Positions 30,922 to 40,271 are shown, counted from the stretch's first letter. The stretch is 64,000 nt of DNA from Actinomadura hibisca NBRC 15177 (GCF_001552635.1 NZ_BCRO01000012.1:124001-188000), one strand, 5' to 3'. Numbers and translations are program-made. Notes: generated from the sequence alone by a model not told the origin.

Positions 30922-30990
30922 CGGCCCGCAGCGCCGTCCTACAGCCCGCGACGCGCCCGGCCTCAGCGTTCCCGGCCCGCAGCGCCGTCC
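30922..30990 (+). repeat. Short direct repeats
   Basis: CGGCCCGCAGCGCCGTCC occurs at 30922-30939 and 30973-30990, with related TAGCGTTCCCG/CAGCGTTCCCG copies before each. They fill the gap between arfB and the convergent def gene and probably arose by local duplication. Confidence 0.5.
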
Positions 30991-30994
30991 GCCC

Positions 30995-31516
30995 TCAGCG
31001 GGCCCGGATGGCCCGCATGGCCGCGCGGCGCGTGTCCCCGTCCAGCACGTCGATGTAGACACCGCCGTCCAGGTGGGCGCACTCGTGCTGGAGGCAGCGC
31101 GCGAAGTACCCCGTGCCCTCCACCCGCACCGGCGTGCCCTTGACGTCCACGCCCTCCACGACCGCGTGCGAGTAGCGCGGCGTCGGGAAGTTCATGCCCT
31201 TCAGCGACAGGCAGCCCTCGGGCTCGACGAGCGTGTCGCCGTCGGCGGCCACCAGCGTGGGGTTGACGACGTGGCCGACGTGGCGGCGGCCCGCGTCATC
31301 CTTGCAGTCGTAGGTGAACAGGCGCAGCGGGACGCCGATCTGGTTGCCCGCCAGGCCCGCGCCCTCCGCCTCGTACATGGAGACGAACATGTCCTCCACC
31401 AGGCGCTCCAGGGACGCGTCGAACGTGCGGACGGGGTCGCACGCGGTCCGCAACACGGGATCGCCCAGCTGCCTGATGGGACGTACGGTGCCGCGGTCGT
31501 TCCTGCCCTTCGCCAT
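30995..31516 (-). CDS. def: Peptide deformylase
   Basis: 173 residues, ATG 31516. The three deformylase motifs are present: GAGLAGNQIG, EGCLS with the metal-ligand Cys, and HECAHLDG with the HExxH metal ligands and catalytic Glu. The enzyme removes the formyl group from the N-terminal Met of new proteins. The Glu in QHECAH and the Leu in motif 2 are usual; the first motif has GNQIGV as in many actinobacteria. Monocistronic, convergent with arfB. Whether it is the sole deformylase cannot be told here. Confidence 0.95.
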   Translation of the reverse strand: MAKGRNDRGTVRPIRQLGDPVLRTACDPVRTFDASLERLVEDMFVSMYEAEGAGLAGNQIGVPLRLFTYDCKDDAGRRHVGHVVNPTLVAADGDTLVEPEGCLSLKGMNFPTPRYSHAVVEGVDVKGTPVRVEGTGYFARCLQHECAHLDGGVYIDVLDGDTRRAAMRAIRAR

Positions 31517-31609
31517 ACGAAGATCTTATAAAGCGCGGACGGCGCCCCGGCCCCGAACGACCGGAGCCGTGCGGTGGCGGGACGCCGTCCGATGCCTGCG
31601 CGTTCGGAC

Positions 31610-32725
31610 TTATTCGGGCTCGACCGGGCCGCGGGCGTGGCGCGGAGCGGAGTCGGTGCCGCCGTCCGGACCCGACAGCGGAGTCGGGGCCTTGACCTGC
31701 GGCGGAACCTGCGGAGCGGGGGAGTCGGCGTTCGGCTCGGCGTCGGCGGGCTTGGCGCCCGGGGCCTGGACCGGCTTGGCCTGCACCGGCGGGCCGCTCT
31801 GCACGGGCGTGGGCTGGACGGGCTTGGCCTGGGGCGTGACGGGCTTGGGCGCGGCGGGCGCCTGGGACTGCGCCGGCGCGGGCTGGGCGGGCGTGCCCTG
31901 GCCGGGAGCGCCCTGCACGGGCGTGGCCTGGACGGGCTTGGCGACCTGCACCGGCTTGGCCTGCACCGGCACGGCCTGGGCGGCGGGCTTGGCCTGCGCG
32001 GGCACCGGCTGCTTGCGGGCCGGGGCCTGCTTCACCGCGTCGTCGACCATCTTCTCCAGCGGCCCCGCCTCGTTCTCGGCGGTCAGCAGCCGGTGCAGCG
32101 TCTCGTTGATCTCGGTGAGCCGCTGCAACGCCTGGGTGTGGTTGCGGGTGAGCTGGTTCAAGCGCTGGGTGGCGCCCTCGTTGATCACACCGGCGCGGCG
32201 CTCGGCCTGGGTCAGGGTGCGCTCGGCCTCCAGCCGGGCGGAGGTCACCGTCTGCTCGGCCTCGTGCTTGGCCGCCGACAACACGCTGTCGGACTCCTTC
32301 TTGGCCGAGGCGAGCACGTGGTCGGCCTTCTCCTGGGCCTGGGCGAGGTCGCGGTCGGCGTCCGAGCGGGCCGCCTCGACGATCCGCCCGGACTCGTGCT
32401 CGGCCTCCTTGCGGATCTGCCGGCCCCGGTTCTCGGCCTCGGCCACCTTCTCCTTGGCCTCGTCCTCGGCCAGGTTGATGATCTGCCGGAGCCGGTCCGA
32501 CAGGTCGTCGCCGGTGGGCTTGCGGGCCTCGCGCACCTCGGCCATCTCCCGGCGGGTGCGCTCGACGTCGTCGAGGGCGCGCGCCAGGCGGGCCTCCAGC
32601 TCGCGGATCTGGTTCTGGCTGCGGGCGATGAACTCGTCGACCTGGCGGCGGTTGTAGCCGCGCATGACGATCTCGAAGGATTCCTCGCGCAGGAGGTTCG
32701 GCAGGATTTCCGCTTCGTTGCTCAT
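31610..32725 (-). CDS. DivIVA-domain coiled-coil protein
   Basis: 371 residues from ATG 32725. The N-terminus (about 10-35) LLREESFEIVMRGYNRRQVDE (split after 20 residues here for length) resembles a DivIVA lipid-binding motif, followed by a long coiled coil (about 35-215) rich in Ala, Glu, Lys and Arg. After residue 230 there is a low-complexity tail with about a dozen repeats of QAKPVQ- and TPVQ-type units. DivIVA proteins recruit wall-synthesis machinery to curved membrane, mainly poles and septa. The Pro/Gln tail is unusually long and may be a binding platform. Membrane anchors are absent. Confidence 0.8.
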   Translation of the reverse strand: MSNEAEILPNLLREESFEIVMRGYNRRQVDEFIARSQNQIRELEARLARALDDVERTRREMAEVREARKPTGDDLSDRLRQIINLAEDEAKEKVAEAENRGRQIRKEAEHESGRIVEAARSDADRDLAQAQEKADHVLASAKKESDSVLSAAKHEAEQTVTSARLEAERTLTQAERRAGVINEGATQRLNQLTRNHTQALQRLTEINETLHRLLTAENEAGPLEKMVDDAVKQAPARKQPVPAQAKPAAQAVPVQAKPVQVAKPVQATPVQGAPGQGTPAQPAPAQSQAPAAPKPVTPQAKPVQPTPVQSGPPVQAKPVQAPGAKPADAEPNADSPAPQVPPQVKAPTPLSGPDGGTDSAPRHARGPVEPE

Positions 32726-33054
32726 GGTGCCTCGGGGATCGTGGCGGGGGTGATCACCCCGTCGGGTCGGAGACGGCGCAGGACACGTCAGGCCAGGTTC
32801 GCACCGCCCCGGGAGGGCGGACGCCTCATTATCAAACGCTGGCACCGACTCTTGTCCGGTCCACCCCATTCGCGCAACCGGAACGCCGTTCTCGCTGCCG
32901 TTTCTTAACCTGGGCGCACCGACAAGGGGCTCAATTCTAGGAAATTTCCCTTGCGTCCGGTGGCGCGAGCGACCTCCCTCGGTGTGGCGCGCGTCCCTTT
33001 TCCGGACCGGGCCGCCGTGCCCCCGGCCACGGGCCGGGTCCTAGCATCGCGGGC
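32726..33054. other. Intergenic region between divergent genes
   Basis: This 329-bp gap lies between the divergent DivIVA-like and carbonic anhydrase genes and must hold both promoters. I see no ORF with a ribosome site and no strong hairpin or repeat. A lower-GC patch at about 32829-32946 is the best place for promoter elements. Confidence 0.5.
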
Positions 33055-33576
33055 ATGAACTACGTGGGCTCTTTGGGAACGGACGAACCGGACATCCACC
33101 CCGAGGCGTGGGTGGCGCCCGGCGCCGTCGTGGTCGGCAAGGTGACGCTGGGCGCGCGTGCCAACGTCTGGTACGGCTCGGTGCTGCGCGCCGACGACGA
33201 GCGCGTGGTGGTCGGCGAGGATTGCAACATTCAGGACCTGTGCTGCATGCACTCCGACCCCGGCATGCCCGCCGTCCTGGAGGACCGGGTCAGCCTCGGC
33301 CACAAGGCGATGGTGCACGGCGCGCACGTGGAGACCGGCGCGCTCATCGGCATCGGCGCGATCGTGCTGAACGGCGCCCGCATCGGCGCGCACACCCTGA
33401 TCGCGGCGGGCGCGCTGGTCCCGCCCGGCAAGCAGATCCCCTCGGGCGTGCTGGTCGCGGGAACCCCCGGCAAGATCGTCCGGGAACTGACCGACGACGA
33501 CCGCCTGGTGCTGGAGCACACCCCGCCGGTCTACGTCAAGAAGGCCGAACGCCACCGCACGGCCGAGTGGCGCTGA
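33055..33576 (+). CDS. Gamma-class carbonic anhydrase family protein
   Basis: 173 residues, ATG 33055. It has the left-handed beta-helix hexapeptide repeats of the gamma-CA/LpxA superfamily, with VVVGEDCNIQDLCCMHSD then LGHKAMVHGAHV, containing three His in the positions of zinc ligands (about residues 63, 80 and 85). The expected reaction is CO2 hydration to bicarbonate by a trimer with zinc at subunit interfaces; many homologues are inactive or have other roles, so function is moderate. Cys68-69 next to the ligand strand is a small peculiarity. Monocistronic. Confidence 0.88.
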   Translation: MNYVGSLGTDEPDIHPEAWVAPGAVVVGKVTLGARANVWYGSVLRADDERVVVGEDCNIQDLCCMHSDPGMPAVLEDRVSLGHKAMVHGAHVETGALIGIGAIVLNGARIGAHTLIAAGALVPPGKQIPSGVLVAGTPGKIVRELTDDDRLVLEHTPPVYVKKAERHRTAEWR

Positions 33577-33647
33577 GCCCCTCCCGCCCGGCGGGTACGG
33601 CCACCGGGGGCTGACGACCCGGGACCGCGTTTGACTACCATGACGGC

Positions 33648-36600
33648 GTGGTGTGGGGACCGGGTTATGGCGGTGCGGGGTACGGTGCTGCCCCGCCGCC
33701 TGGGCGGGGTCCGCGCGGGCACGGGCCGTCCGGTTCGGATCCGTTCGCGGCGACCGAGCGCGACACCCGCGCCATGGTCGCGGCGAGCTGGTGGCAGGCC
33801 GCGCCTCAGCAGCAGCGGCAACACGCGATCGGCGGCCGGATGCTGGTGCTGCCCGACGGCACGTGGTGGTTGTTCGGCGCGTGGGCCCGCTGGTACCGGC
33901 TGCATCCGTCCGACGGGCAGTGGTACCTGTGCCCGCCGCCGCGTTCGCCGCAGGACCGGATGGCGGCCCGGCCCGCCCAGCAGGGCGGGCAGCGCACGCC
34001 GTCGTTGCCCGCGCACGTCGTGCCCGCCGGGCCCGACTTCGACTACGACCCGCCCGGCTCGTTGCCGTTCGTCGGCCGGGCCTTCGCCCCCGACCTGACC
34101 GGCCGCGTCCGCGCGACGGTGGAGTCGGCGGCGGCGCTGCCCGCCGCGGAGTACCCGCACTGGTGGTCGCAGTTCACCGCCGAGACGCCGTCCACCGTGG
34201 CGGTGGCGTGGGGCGTGCTGCTGTGGTGCGCGAACGCGCCGGTGTTCGACGCGCGGCTGGACGCCCAGATGCTCGACCTGTGGCGGCCCTACCGCGCCAA
34301 GCCGCTGCCCGCGACCGACGGGCCGCGCTGGTTGACCCCGCCGCCGCTGGAGACGCTGGTCGGCCTGTACGCCGAGCGGTTGCGCGCCGGGCACGTGGAG
34401 GCCGCCGTCATCGTGCTGCGCACGATGTGGGCGGTGGCGACCGCGCTGCGCGCCGACGCCCGGTTCCAGCCGCGCGCGGACGCGTTGCTGGCGATCCTTG
34501 GCGGCACCCTCAGCAACCCGACCGTGGACTACGACGCGCTGCCCTACGGCGACCAGGCCATCGTCCAGCAGTGGTTGACGCGGTGCCCGCCCCACCTGGT
34601 GCCCGCGCTGCGCAACGAGAGTTCGCCGGGCGACAACTTCCGGCACGCGTTCTACGCGTTCGCCGAGCGCGTCGCCGACCACGCGGGCGATCCGGGTGGT
34701 CCCGCCTACATCGAGCCGCGCCTGGTGGCGGCGGCGCTGCTGGCCGCGGATCTCGCGGTGGTGCGCGGGGACATGGCCGCCGGGATCGTGCCGTGGCTGG
34801 ATCCGGAGATCCGCTACACGGTGCAGGCGGTGCTGGACCAGCCCGGCCATCCGCTGCGCCGGATGTGGCCGGACGATCTGCGGCTGGCCGAGCCGCTGCG
34901 CTCTGTGCGGGGTGACGGCGCGGAGAAGTTGCTGGCGGCGATGTACGAGCTGGACCTCGCGTGGTGCCGTCTGGCGGGGATGCCCGCGCGCCCGCGCGGG
35001 TTCCCGGTGCCGACCGCGCTCATCGCGGTGCTGATGGGGGAGCGCCGGGTGCGCGCCACGGCCAAGGCGCCCACGATCGTCCCGCCCGCCGCCGGTCCGG
35101 CCGGGCAGCGGTTCGGGCAGCAGCAGCCGCCCTACAGCGCGCAGAGCCAGCCGGGGTTCGCGCCGGGCGCGGAGGCGCAGCAGGCGCCGTCGCCCGCCGA
35201 GCCCGACCGGCCGTTCGTGCAGCCGCCCGCCAAGCCCGCCGCCTACTCGCCTGCGCACGCCCCTGCGGAGGAGCAGCCGGAGGCGAACGCCGCCCCGCCC
35301 TACACCGAGCTGGGTTTCCAGCGGCCGGGCGGGCAGGCGGGCTTTGCGACGCCCGAGCCGCAGGGCGGGCAGGCGGCCTTCGCGACGCCCGAGCCTCAGG
35401 GTGGCTTCTCGCCTCCTGAGGAAGAGCGCAACGAGCCTGCGGCCCCGCCCTACACGGCGTTGGGTTTCCAGCCCGCTGGGAGCCCGCCAGCGCCTAATGT
35501 GCCTCCGGCCGAGGCCCAGCCTCAGCGGCCGCCCGCCGATTTCTCCGGCACGCGTGTGGACGAGCCCGCTTTCAACCAGCAGCAGGCTCCCCCGCCGCCG
35601 AACAACCCGCCCGGGACGCGCGTGATGGGGGCCGACGCGCTCGACGACGCGGGCGTCCACGAGCAGCCCGCGCCCGCCGGTCCCGCGCCCGTCGGCCCTC
35701 CGCCCGGCACGCGCATCATGTCCGAGACGATGGTCGGCGACTTCGGCTTCCTGGACGACACCCCGGTGCCCGAGCAGCCCGTCCACGAGATCCCGCCGCC
35801 GCAGGACCGCAGCGAGCGCCGCGTCCTGGAGCGCTACGGCATCGGCTTCGTGTCCGGCGAGCTGGACGCGGGCGACCTGCTGGACGAGCTGCGCGAGCAG
35901 TGCAGGATTACCGAAGCGGGCGCTGTGGCCTGGAACGCCCCGGGCGGGGCCGGGGACGAGACGACCCGCGTGGACGGCGCTCCGGGCTCGCTGCGCGCCG
36001 GGATCCCCAGCGTCCTGCTGGTCGGCACCCCGCACACCGGGCAGCGCCGCCTGGCCCGGCTGATCGCCCTGACCCTCGCCGACGCCGGGACCGGTGACGG
36101 CGCGATCCGCGCGCACGACGCCGACGACGTCCGGGACGCCCCCGCCGAGCGCATCGCGGGCATCCTGGCGCGTCCCGGCCCGGCGATCCTGTTCGAGCGG
36201 CTGGACGTCGCGGTCGCCGCCGCGCCCGACCCGGCCGCGGTCGCCGCCGCCGTCCGCCGGGTCCGCCGCGACCCCGCCAACACGACCCCGCTGATCGCCA
36301 CCTGCGAGCCGCGCGCCTACAAGCGGCTGCTCCAGGACCACCCCAAACTCGTGCAGACCTTCCGCGTCTACCGGCTGCCCGATCTGACCGACCTCGACAA
36401 CCGCATGACGCTGCTGCTCCTGCTGGCCGGGGAGCGCCGCGTCACCGTCGGCGGCGCGGCGCTGGAGGCCGCCCGCGCCGACCTGGACCGCCTGCGCGGC
36501 CCCGGCGACCTGGTCGGCGCCCGTCTGGTGGAGGCCTACCTCGACCAGGCCAGCCAGCGCGCGATGGACCGGGCCGGGGCCTCCCGCGACCGGCTGGTGT

Positions 36601-37478
36601 TGTCGCCCGAGGACCTGACGGGCGTGGCCGAGGGCATCGAGCCGTCGTTGCGGCCGCCCGGCGACATCGGCGGCTACCTCCACCGGCTCGACCAGCTCAG
36701 CGGTCTCGCCGAGGTGAAGCGGGCGGTCCACGAGCTGGTCGAGGACGCCGAGCTGGCGGCCGGGCGCGCCCGGCACGGGGTGCCCGACCGCACGCCCCGC
36801 CACCTGGTCTTCACCGGGCCGTCGGGGACGGGCAAGACCACCGTGGCGGGCCTGGTCGGCGGCGTCTACGCCGCGCTCGGCCTGCTGCGCTCGGGCCACG
36901 TGGTGGCGTGCCGCCCGGTGCACCTGGCCGGACGCGACCCCGCCGACACCGAGGCGCGCGTGGCGGGCATGGTCGAGCAGGCGCTCGGCGGCGTGCTGCT
37001 GGTGCAGGAGGCGCACCGGCTGGACCGCAGCCCGGAGGTCGTGCGGCACCTGCTGGCGGCGATGCGGCGCGAGGGCGGCCGGTTCCTGGTGGTGCTGTCC
37101 AGTCCGGCCGCCGAGGCCGAGGGGTTCCTGGCGGGTAACCCGGCGCTGCGGGCCGAGTTCGGGCGCGTGCTGGAGTTCACCGGGATGGGCGACCGCGAGC
37201 TGGTGCGGCTGTTCCAGGACTATGCCGAACGCGATCTGTACATCCTGGACGAGGAGTTGCGGGTGGAGCTGCTGGCGCGGTTCGAGCGGCTGCGCGAGGA
37301 CCCGGCGTTCGCCTACGCCCGCACCGTGCGGCTGCTGTTCGAGCAGACGGTGGCCCGGCAGGCGGCGCGGCTGGCCGGGGCCGACGTCAACGCCGCCACC
37401 GTGGCCCGCCTGACCGCCCGCGACCTGCCCGAGACGGCGCTGGAGCAGATGCTGGGCGAGTTCCACCAGGGCCGCTGA
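33648..37478 (+). CDS. Large AAA ATPase with degenerate first ATPase site
   Basis: 1276 residues, GTG 33648. The first 60 residues are Gly/Pro/Tyr-rich; residues about 60-460 are a helical domain with many Trp/Arg motifs; about 480-700 is a long Pro/Gln/Ala-rich linker with repeated AFATPEPQGG-like units. Two AAA-like units follow: one at about 780-900 with VGTPHTGQR in place of Walker A (no GKT), and one at about 1000-1270 with an intact GPSGTGKTT (about 1055) but GVLLVQEAHR in the Walker B position, where the usual Asp is Gln. The second resembles CbxX/EccA-type ATPases. No secretion genes lie nearby, so its role is unknown. Confidence 0.8.
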   Translation: MVWGPGYGGAGYGAAPPPGRGPRGHGPSGSDPFAATERDTRAMVAASWWQAAPQQQRQHAIGGRMLVLPDGTWWLFGAWARWYRLHPSDGQWYLCPPPRSPQDRMAARPAQQGGQRTPSLPAHVVPAGPDFDYDPPGSLPFVGRAFAPDLTGRVRATVESAAALPAAEYPHWWSQFTAETPSTVAVAWGVLLWCANAPVFDARLDAQMLDLWRPYRAKPLPATDGPRWLTPPPLETLVGLYAERLRAGHVEAAVIVLRTMWAVATALRADARFQPRADALLAILGGTLSNPTVDYDALPYGDQAIVQQWLTRCPPHLVPALRNESSPGDNFRHAFYAFAERVADHAGDPGGPAYIEPRLVAAALLAADLAVVRGDMAAGIVPWLDPEIRYTVQAVLDQPGHPLRRMWPDDLRLAEPLRSVRGDGAEKLLAAMYELDLAWCRLAGMPARPRGFPVPTALIAVLMGERRVRATAKAPTIVPPAAGPAGQRFGQQQPPYSAQSQPGFAPGAEAQQAPSPAEPDRPFVQPPAKPAAYSPAHAPAEEQPEANAAPPYTELGFQRPGGQAGFATPEPQGGQAAFATPEPQGGFSPPEEERNEPAAPPYTALGFQPAGSPPAPNVPPAEAQPQRPPADFSGTRVDEPAFNQQQAPPPPNNPPGTRVMGADALDDAGVHEQPAPAGPAPVGPPPGTRIMSETMVGDFGFLDDTPVPEQPVHEIPPPQDRSERRVLERYGIGFVSGELDAGDLLDELREQCRITEAGAVAWNAPGGAGDETTRVDGAPGSLRAGIPSVLLVGTPHTGQRRLARLIALTLADAGTGDGAIRAHDADDVRDAPAERIAGILARPGPAILFERLDVAVAAAPDPAAVAAAVRRVRRDPANTTPLIATCEPRAYKRLLQDHPKLVQTFRVYRLPDLTDLDNRMTLLLLLAGERRVTVGGAALEAARADLDRLRGPGDLVGARLVEAYLDQASQRAMDRAGASRDRLVLSPEDLTGVAEGIEPSLRPPGDIGGYLHRLDQLSGLAEVKRAVHELVEDAELAAGRARHGVPDRTPRHLVFTGPSGTGKTTVAGLVGGVYAALGLLRSGHVVACRPVHLAGRDPADTEARVAGMVEQALGGVLLVQEAHRLDRSPEVVRHLLAAMRREGGRFLVVLSSPAAEAEGFLAGNPALRAEFGRVLEFTGMGDRELVRLFQDYAERDLYILDEELRVELLARFERLREDPAFAYARTVRLLFEQTVARQAARLAGADVNAATVARLTARDLPETALEQMLGEFHQGR

Positions 37479-37730
37479 CGCGCCGCCGCGCCCGGCGCGG
37501 ACCACCCGGACCGGCCAGGTTCGCGCCCGCCGGACCACCACTCCGGATCATGCGAGGGTGGCCCGCGAATGGCCCTCTTGGGTCATGTGCCGCCGCGCCC
37601 GGCGCGCGTAGCCTTGAGGTCGGGCAGTGGGAGCAGCTTCGACCCCGCGGGGAGCGGGGCGCCGGTGGGTGCCGGCAGCCGCGTGTCGCCCGCCCTGACC
37701 GGCGGGCAGGATCGCAAGGAGGTGGACGCG

Positions 37731-37913
37731 ATGCGCCAGAACCTCGATCTGCGCGTCCAGGACCGTGTCGCGCTGGACGAGATCGAACTCTACGCCGAGA
37801 TGCTCAGCGCCGTGGCGGAGGCCGACAAGCCGCTGACGCTGGCGGAGATCGACATGGTGCTCGGAGTGGACTCCGCGGATTCCGCGGACCGGGCGCTGAC
37901 GCGACAGGACTGA
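37731..37913 (+). CDS. Small conserved-looking protein (60 aa)
   Basis: 60 residues, ATG 37731 with a perfect AAGGAGG 8 nt upstream, so the longer upstream frame is not used. The sequence is acidic and helical: DEIELYAEMLSAVAEADKPL followed by TLAEIDMVLGV, then a short polar tail. No Cys pair, signal or membrane segment. The regular spacing of hydrophobic residues suggests a small helical bundle. I do not recognise the family. A hairpin terminator follows within 30 bp. Confidence 0.75.
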   Translation: MRQNLDLRVQDRVALDEIELYAEMLSAVAEADKPLTLAEIDMVLGVDSADSADRALTRQD

Positions 37914-37937
37914 CGCAGGACCGATAAGCACACGACC

Positions 37938-37980
37938 GGACGTGCCGGGCCGCCCCGCAGCGGGGCGACCCGGCACGTCC
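37938..37980. terminator. Strong hairpin terminator
   Basis: GGACGTGCCGGG and its complement, with an inner CGCCCC/GGGGCG stem, form an almost continuous 18-bp hairpin. It ends the small gene at 37731-37913. Confidence 0.8.
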
Positions 37981-37981
37981 G

Positions 37982-38050
37982 CGTCACGGGCCCTGACGTC
38001 GCGGGCCCGCGCGTCACGGGCCCGCCGGCACGGCCCGCTCGTCACGGGCC
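37982..38050 (+). repeat. Short direct repeats
   Basis: CGTCACGGGCC occurs at 37982, 38012 and 38040 (about 30 and 28 nt apart), with degenerate versions between. It lies in the gap before the copZ-like gene. No function is apparent. Confidence 0.5.
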
Positions 38051-38058
38051 GTGACCGT

Positions 38059-38259
38059 TCAGGCGATGTCGTACCCCGCCTCGTCGATGGCCGCGCGCAG
38101 CGCCGCGTCGTCGAGGTCGGTGCCCTCGACGACGACCGTCTTGGCGTCCACGTCCACCGTGACCTGGCTGACCCCCGGCACCTGGCGCACCTCGCCGCCG
38201 ATGGCCTCGACGCAGTGCCCGCAACTGATGTCGGGCACGCTGTAACGAATCTCACTCAT
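38059..38259 (-). CDS. copZ: Heavy-metal-associated (CopZ-like) protein
   Basis: 66 residues, ATG 38259. It is a single HMA domain with the metal-binding SCGHC motif (about residues 12-16; CxxC) and the fold pattern HCVEAIGGEVRQVPGVSQVTV (part shown). CopZ-type chaperones carry Cu(I) to P-type ATPases or regulators in the cytoplasm. No copper ATPase or CsoR gene is adjacent. An ATACCCC half-site on the minus strand at about 38326-38332, upstream of this gene, resembles half of a CsoR operator, which would fit copper induction; weak. Confidence 0.88.
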   Translation of the reverse strand: MSEIRYSVPDISCGHCVEAIGGEVRQVPGVSQVTVDVDAKTVVVEGTDLDDAALRAAIDEAGYDIA

Positions 38260-38479
38260 GATCGAGTATCGCTTTCCGTGTGCGGACCGTACCCGGCCGA
38301 CAGTACGGGTCCGCCCCGCCGGATAGGGGTATGTGTCGCGGGTGTGCACCTCTTGATCTAGGGCACCCTTGTAGGTGAGAGGATGGCGGACACCAGCCGA
38401 AACCTGGGCGAAGGTTCTTTTTACGGCTGGTTCCGCCTACGATCCTCTGCGGACTGTTCCGGCACTTCAGGAGAACGAC

Positions 38480-39097
38480 GTGCGTTTGCGTCTCACGCCG
38501 CGTGAGGACAGCTTCTACGACATGTTCGCCGATTCGGCGAACAACCTGGTCACCGGCGCCAGGCTGCTCGTGGAGCTCATCAGCGACGGCGCTGATCGGG
38601 AAGCGATCGCCGAGAAGATGCGCGCCTGCGAGCACGCGGGCGACGAGGCCACCCATGCGATCATGCGCCGGCTGAACGAAACCTTCATCACCCCCTTCGA
38701 CCGCGAGGACATCTACCGGCTGGCCTCGACGATCGACGACGTGATGGACGAGATGGAGGAGGCCGCCGACCTCGTCGTGCTCTACCGGATCGAGGAGTTC
38801 CCCAAGGGCATCGTGCACATGGTGGAGGTGCTGGAGCGGGCGGCCGAGCTGACCGCCGAGGCCATGCCCCGCCTGCGCTCGATGAAGGAGCTCAACGAGT
38901 ACTGGATCGAGATCAACCGGCTGGAGAACCAGGGCGACCAGGTGTACCGCAAGCTGCTGGCGCAGCTGTTCAGCGGCGAGTACGACACCCTGACCGTGCT
39001 GAAGCTCAAGCAGGTCATCGACCGGCTGGAGGAGGCCGCGGACGCCTTCGAGCACGTGGCCAACACCGTCGAGACGATCGCGGTCAAGGAATCATGA
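38480..39097 (+). CDS. Pit accessory protein (DUF47/PhoU-like)
   Basis: 205 residues, GTG 38480 with CAGGAGA just upstream; it replaces the earlier in-frame starts. The helical sequence with EKMRACEHAGDEATHAIMRRL, FDREDIYRLASTIDDVMDEM and KLKQVIDRLEEAADAFEHVAN is typical of DUF47/PhoU-like proteins that bind metal and work with Pit transporters. The stop overlaps the ATG of the Pit gene (ATGA), so the two are translated together. It is expected to regulate low-affinity phosphate uptake at the membrane's inner face. Confidence 0.92.
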   Translation: MRLRLTPREDSFYDMFADSANNLVTGARLLVELISDGADREAIAEKMRACEHAGDEATHAIMRRLNETFITPFDREDIYRLASTIDDVMDEMEEAADLVVLYRIEEFPKGIVHMVEVLERAAELTAEAMPRLRSMKELNEYWIEINRLENQGDQVYRKLLAQLFSGEYDTLTVLKLKQVIDRLEEAADAFEHVANTVETIAVKES

Positions 39098-40248
39098 GCC
39101 CGGCGGGGTCCACCGTCGCCAAGGAGCCGCCACCCGGACCGCCCGACCCCACGCTCGCCGAGCAGGCGCGCCGGGGGCCGAGCAGGTTCTGGCTGCTGAT
39201 GCCGCTGGGCGTGCTGCTGGTGATGGCGCTGGGCGCGATCGGGCTGCGCACCGACGCGCAGATCGCCGTGCTCATGCTGGTCGTGGTCATCGCGTTGATC
39301 TTCGACTACACCAACGGCTTCCACGACGCCGCCAACGCCATCGCGACCTCGGTGTCCACCCGGGCGCTGACACCGCGCGCGGCGCTGCTCATGGCCGCGG
39401 TCATGAACATGGTCGGCGCGCTGCTGGGCGTGCAGGTCGCCAAGACCGTCAGCGAGGTCATCACCCCGCCGACGGGGCTGCACGGCCTGACGGTGGTGGC
39501 GGCGGGCGTGCTGGGCGCGATCACCTGGAACCTGATCACCTGGTACTTCGGGCTGCCCTCCTCGTCCTCGCACGCCCTGATCGGCGGCGTGGTCGGGGCG
39601 GGGCTGGCCTCGGCGTCCTCGGTGAACTGGGAGAAGGTGGTCGACAAGGTCGCCATCCCGATGGTGGTCTCGCCGGTGGTCGGGTTCTTCCTGGCCTACG
39701 CGTTCATGGTCGCGCTGCTGTGGATCTTCCGCCGGGCGCACCCGGGCCGGGTGGGCCGCCGCTTCCGCATCGCGCAGTCGCTCTCGGCGGCGTCGATGGC
39801 GCTGGGGCACGGCCTCCAGGACGCCCAGAAGACCATGGGCATCATCGTGCTGGCCCTGGTGACCACCGGCCACTCCGACGGCAGCTCGGTGCCGCTGTGG
39901 GTCATCCTGGCCTGCGCGGGCGCGCTGTCGATGGGCACCTACGCGGGCGGCTGGCGCATCATGCGCACGCTGGGCCGCAAGGTCATCGAGCTGGATCCGC
40001 CCAAGGGCTTCGCCGCCGAGGCGACGGCCTCGGTGATCCTGTACGCGGCCGCCTACATCTGGCACGCTCCAATCTCCACCACGCACACGATCACCTCGGC
40101 GATCATGGGCGTGGGCGCGACCAAGCGGCTGTCGGCCGTGCGCTGGGGCGTGGCGGGCAACATCGTGGTGGCCTGGGTGCTGACGATGCCCGCGGCGGCG
40201 CTGGTGGCGGCCGTCGTGTACTGGCTGGTCCACCTGTTCGGCGCCTGA
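39094..40248 (+). CDS. pit: Pit-type low-affinity phosphate transporter
   Basis: 384 residues, ATG 39094. About ten membrane segments, with the two Pit/PHO-4 signatures: FDYTNGFHDAANAIATSV (about 69-86) and GHGLQDAQKTMGIIVLAL later, plus NLITWYFGLPSSSSHALIGG. Pit imports metal-phosphate complexes with protons. It is cotranslated with the DUF47 protein and followed by a strong terminator. A polar N-terminus of about 30 residues precedes the first helix. High-affinity pst genes lie 3 kb away, so this region serves both uptake systems. Confidence 0.95.
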   Translation: MSPAGSTVAKEPPPGPPDPTLAEQARRGPSRFWLLMPLGVLLVMALGAIGLRTDAQIAVLMLVVVIALIFDYTNGFHDAANAIATSVSTRALTPRAALLMAAVMNMVGALLGVQVAKTVSEVITPPTGLHGLTVVAAGVLGAITWNLITWYFGLPSSSSHALIGGVVGAGLASASSVNWEKVVDKVAIPMVVSPVVGFFLAYAFMVALLWIFRRAHPGRVGRRFRIAQSLSAASMALGHGLQDAQKTMGIIVLALVTTGHSDGSSVPLWVILACAGALSMGTYAGGWRIMRTLGRKVIELDPPKGFAAEATASVILYAAAYIWHAPISTTHTITSAIMGVGATKRLSAVRWGVAGNIVVAWVLTMPAAALVAAVVYWLVHLFGA

Positions 40249-40271
40249 CCGGGCGCCTTCCGAACGACATC

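Noticed and set aside
30922..30990. Mobile-element end or attachment site
   Set aside because: Only a short local direct repeat between convergent genes, no terminal inverted repeats or transposase.
33648..37478. Type VII secretion EccA
   Set aside because: Only the last quarter resembles EccA/CbxX, the Walker B is altered, and no ESX genes lie nearby.
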